From an uncultured Alphaproteobacteria bacterium (GTDB taxonomy: Bacteria; Pseudomonadota; Alphaproteobacteria; Thalassobaculales; Thalassobaculaceae), in contig CALIMD010000282.1 in NCBI GenBank assembly GCA_938028645.1, forward strand, positions 1 through 15,129: a DNA stretch of 15,129 nucleotides. The letters are read 5' to 3'. Shown one piece after another: positions 14,217-15,129 of the stretch; position 1 is the first letter of the stretch; each line of letters opens with the position of its first letter. The position numbers and the translations under genes are program-made. The notes below the pieces were generated by a model that worked only from the letters and a program-made list of their open reading frames with translations, had not been told where the DNA came from and searched no databases.

Positions 14217-14222
14217 CTCCTC
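14217..14222 (-). promoter_or_regulatory. Ribosome binding site deciding the second CoA-transferase start
   Basis: GAGGAG on the minus strand lies seven bases before the ATG at 14209. No comparable site precedes the far upstream TTG at 14350, so the shorter protein is preferred. Confidence 0.8.
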
Positions 14223-14430
14223 ACACGGTAACCTATTTTGAGTTTTATAATAACAATAGTCGAATTCACGCCTTTAATCGAAAAATCGACATTGATATTA
14301 TGTAAAGTTACTAGTTTTATAATGATTCTGGTGCAACAATGTGAACACAAGGGTTTATATATTAAGACAAGAAGAACGTATCAATTAACTGTTTATCCAT
14401 AATAATGATTTACTATGAAGTGGAAAGAAT

Positions 14431-14637
14431 ATGCCAACTGGTAAAGTGAAATGGTTTAACAATGCAAAGGGTTTTGGGTTTATACAACCTGATGAGGGCG
14501 GGAATGACGTTTTCGTTCATATCACAGCCCTTCATGCATCAAATGTTGAGACATTAAATGAAAATGATTCGGTTTCATATGACTTAGTAGATGGGAAAGA
14601 TGGAAGGTCAGCGGCTGAAAATATAAAAGTTAGCTAG
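14431..14637 (+). CDS. cspA: Cold shock domain protein, CspA family
   Basis: A 68-residue single cold shock domain that binds single-stranded RNA and DNA and melts RNA structure. It starts with the canonical TGKVKWFNNAKGFGFI: RNP1 is KGFGFI (13-18) and RNP2 is DVFVH (26-30), and the aromatic residues W8, F9, F15, F17, F28 and H30 form the nucleic-acid face. The closing strand SYDLVDGKDGRSAAENIKV is of the alphaproteobacterial type. A GGAAAG site (14422-14427) precedes the ATG. The gene is divergent from the second CoA-transferase across a 221-base AT-rich gap, which would hold its promoter and untranslated leader; I cannot pick a convincing -35/-10 pair or a cold-box there. The CspA label is to family level, as these bacteria often have several copies and not all are cold-induced. 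Confidence 0.95.
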   Translation: MPTGKVKWFNNAKGFGFIQPDEGGNDVFVHITALHASNVETLNENDSVSYDLVDGKDGRSAAENIKVS

Positions 14638-14678
14638 GTACATAATCTTAAAACCATCCTGCTGTCATCGAGTGCCCA

Positions 14679-15129
14679 TTAGACAATTTTGATGGGTTTA
14701 GAGTTACTTACACCAGCATCTTCGAATGTTGCCATCCCAAGGTGACATTCGATAGCAGCGCGTATTATACCGAGTGCAAGTGTCGCTCCAGATCCTTCGC
14801 CTAATCGCATCCCCAAGTCTAATAATGATTCTTTACTTATTTTACCTAAAAGTTTTTTGTGCCCAGGCTCAACAGAACAATGGGAGACAAGACAATGATC
14901 AATTGTACAAGGTTTAATTACATATAAAATTGCTGCGGCGACGGTACATGCAAACCCATCTAACACGACAGGGACCCTAGCTAATCTAGCTGCTAGTATT
15001 GCGCCAGCTATAGCGGCTAGTTCTAATCCACCTAAAGCTGCAAAAATTGCCAGTGGATCCCCTTTCATGTTCTTATGCAGTTCACATGCTTGTTGGACTA
15101 TTTTAATTTTTTTATCTAAGGAACCAGAA
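14679..15129 (-). CDS. cobT: Nicotinate-nucleotide-dimethylbenzimidazole phosphoribosyltransferase, C-terminal part (partial)
   Basis: Makes alpha-ribazole 5'-phosphate from dimethylbenzimidazole and nicotinate mononucleotide for the lower ligand of cobalamin. Only about 150 C-terminal residues are in the window; the frame is open to the right edge (reading GSLDKKIKIVQQACELHKNM just before GDPL), so the gene continues beyond 15129 and the Met at 15068 is internal. CobT landmarks: DPLAIFAALGGLELAAIAGA, VPVVLDGFACTVAAAI, SHCSVEPGHKKLL, LDLGMRLGEGSGATLALGI with the catalytic-base Glu of the EGxGA motif, and ending MATFEDAGVS. Three Cys in the middle segment (PCTIDHCLVSHCS) are not usual but are at variable positions. 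It converges on cspA with a 41-base gap. Together with the rest of a cobalamin pathway (not visible), it suggests that the organism makes or remodels B12. Confidence 0.93.
   Translation of the reverse strand, partial: SGSLDKKIKIVQQACELHKNMKGDPLAIFAALGGLELAAIAGAILAARLARVPVVLDGFACTVAAAILYVIKPCTIDHCLVSHCSVEPGHKKLLGKISKESLLDLGMRLGEGSGATLALGIIRAAIECHLGMATFEDAGVSNSKPIKIV

Noticed and set aside
14210..14350. In-frame upstream extension of the second CoA-transferase by 47 codons to a TTG
   Set aside because: The extension has no similarity to the family, is AT-rich, and has no ribosome binding site; a strong GAGGAG precedes the ATG at 14209.

Overview
The window reads as a piece of a low-GC (roughly 40% by eye) alphaproteobacterial chromosome, most likely a free-living, Rhodospirillales- or SAR116-like heterotroph. 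The support for this is a DUF2161/COG5482 nuclease-fold protein typical of Alphaproteobacteria, a complete Liv-type ABC importer, acyl-CoA chemistry in two neighbouring gene groups, a short alphaproteobacterial CspA and a CobT. The taxonomic placement is inferred from gene content and base composition, not from a marker gene. No rRNA, tRNA, CRISPR array, insertion sequence or phage gene is visible, and no intergenic stretch exceeds about 220 bases.

Layout. 1-702 (+): DUF2161 protein. 769-5417 (+): a five-gene Liv/HAAT-type uptake operon (periplasmic binding protein, two permeases, two ATPases). A terminator-like hairpin lies after the binding-protein gene, and the last four genes are packed with a 1-base gap or overlaps. 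5448-6503 (-): zinc alcohol dehydrogenase, convergent with the transporter and divergent from the next group. 6596-9908 (+): PaaI-type thioesterase, a family III CoA-transferase with a short C-terminus, an OtnC-like class II aldolase/decarboxylase, and a higher-GC alpha/beta hydrolase. 10023-10793 (+): TauE/SafE (TSUP) membrane exporter. 10836-14209 (-): a degenerate GGDEF-EAL-like protein, a crotonase-fold enzyme lacking both hydratase glutamates, and a second family III CoA-transferase. 14431-14637 (+): cold shock protein. 14679-15129 (-): 3' part of cobT, running off the right edge.

How the genes may fit together. The transporter, dehydrogenase, thioesterase, CoA-transferase, decarboxylase/aldolase, hydrolase and exporter look like an uptake-and-catabolism locus for a small organic acid or amide. 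The acid would be imported, activated to a CoA thioester by CoA transfer, and processed by oxidation, retro-aldol/decarboxylation and hydrolysis. The minus-strand crotonase and second CoA-transferase could serve the same or a parallel route. The substrate cannot be read from sequence: the enzyme families are recognisable but the combination is not one I can name. The most unusual items are the decayed GGDEF-EAL-like protein, the glutamate-less crotonase, the orphan OtnC homologue and the CoA-transferase without its usual tail.
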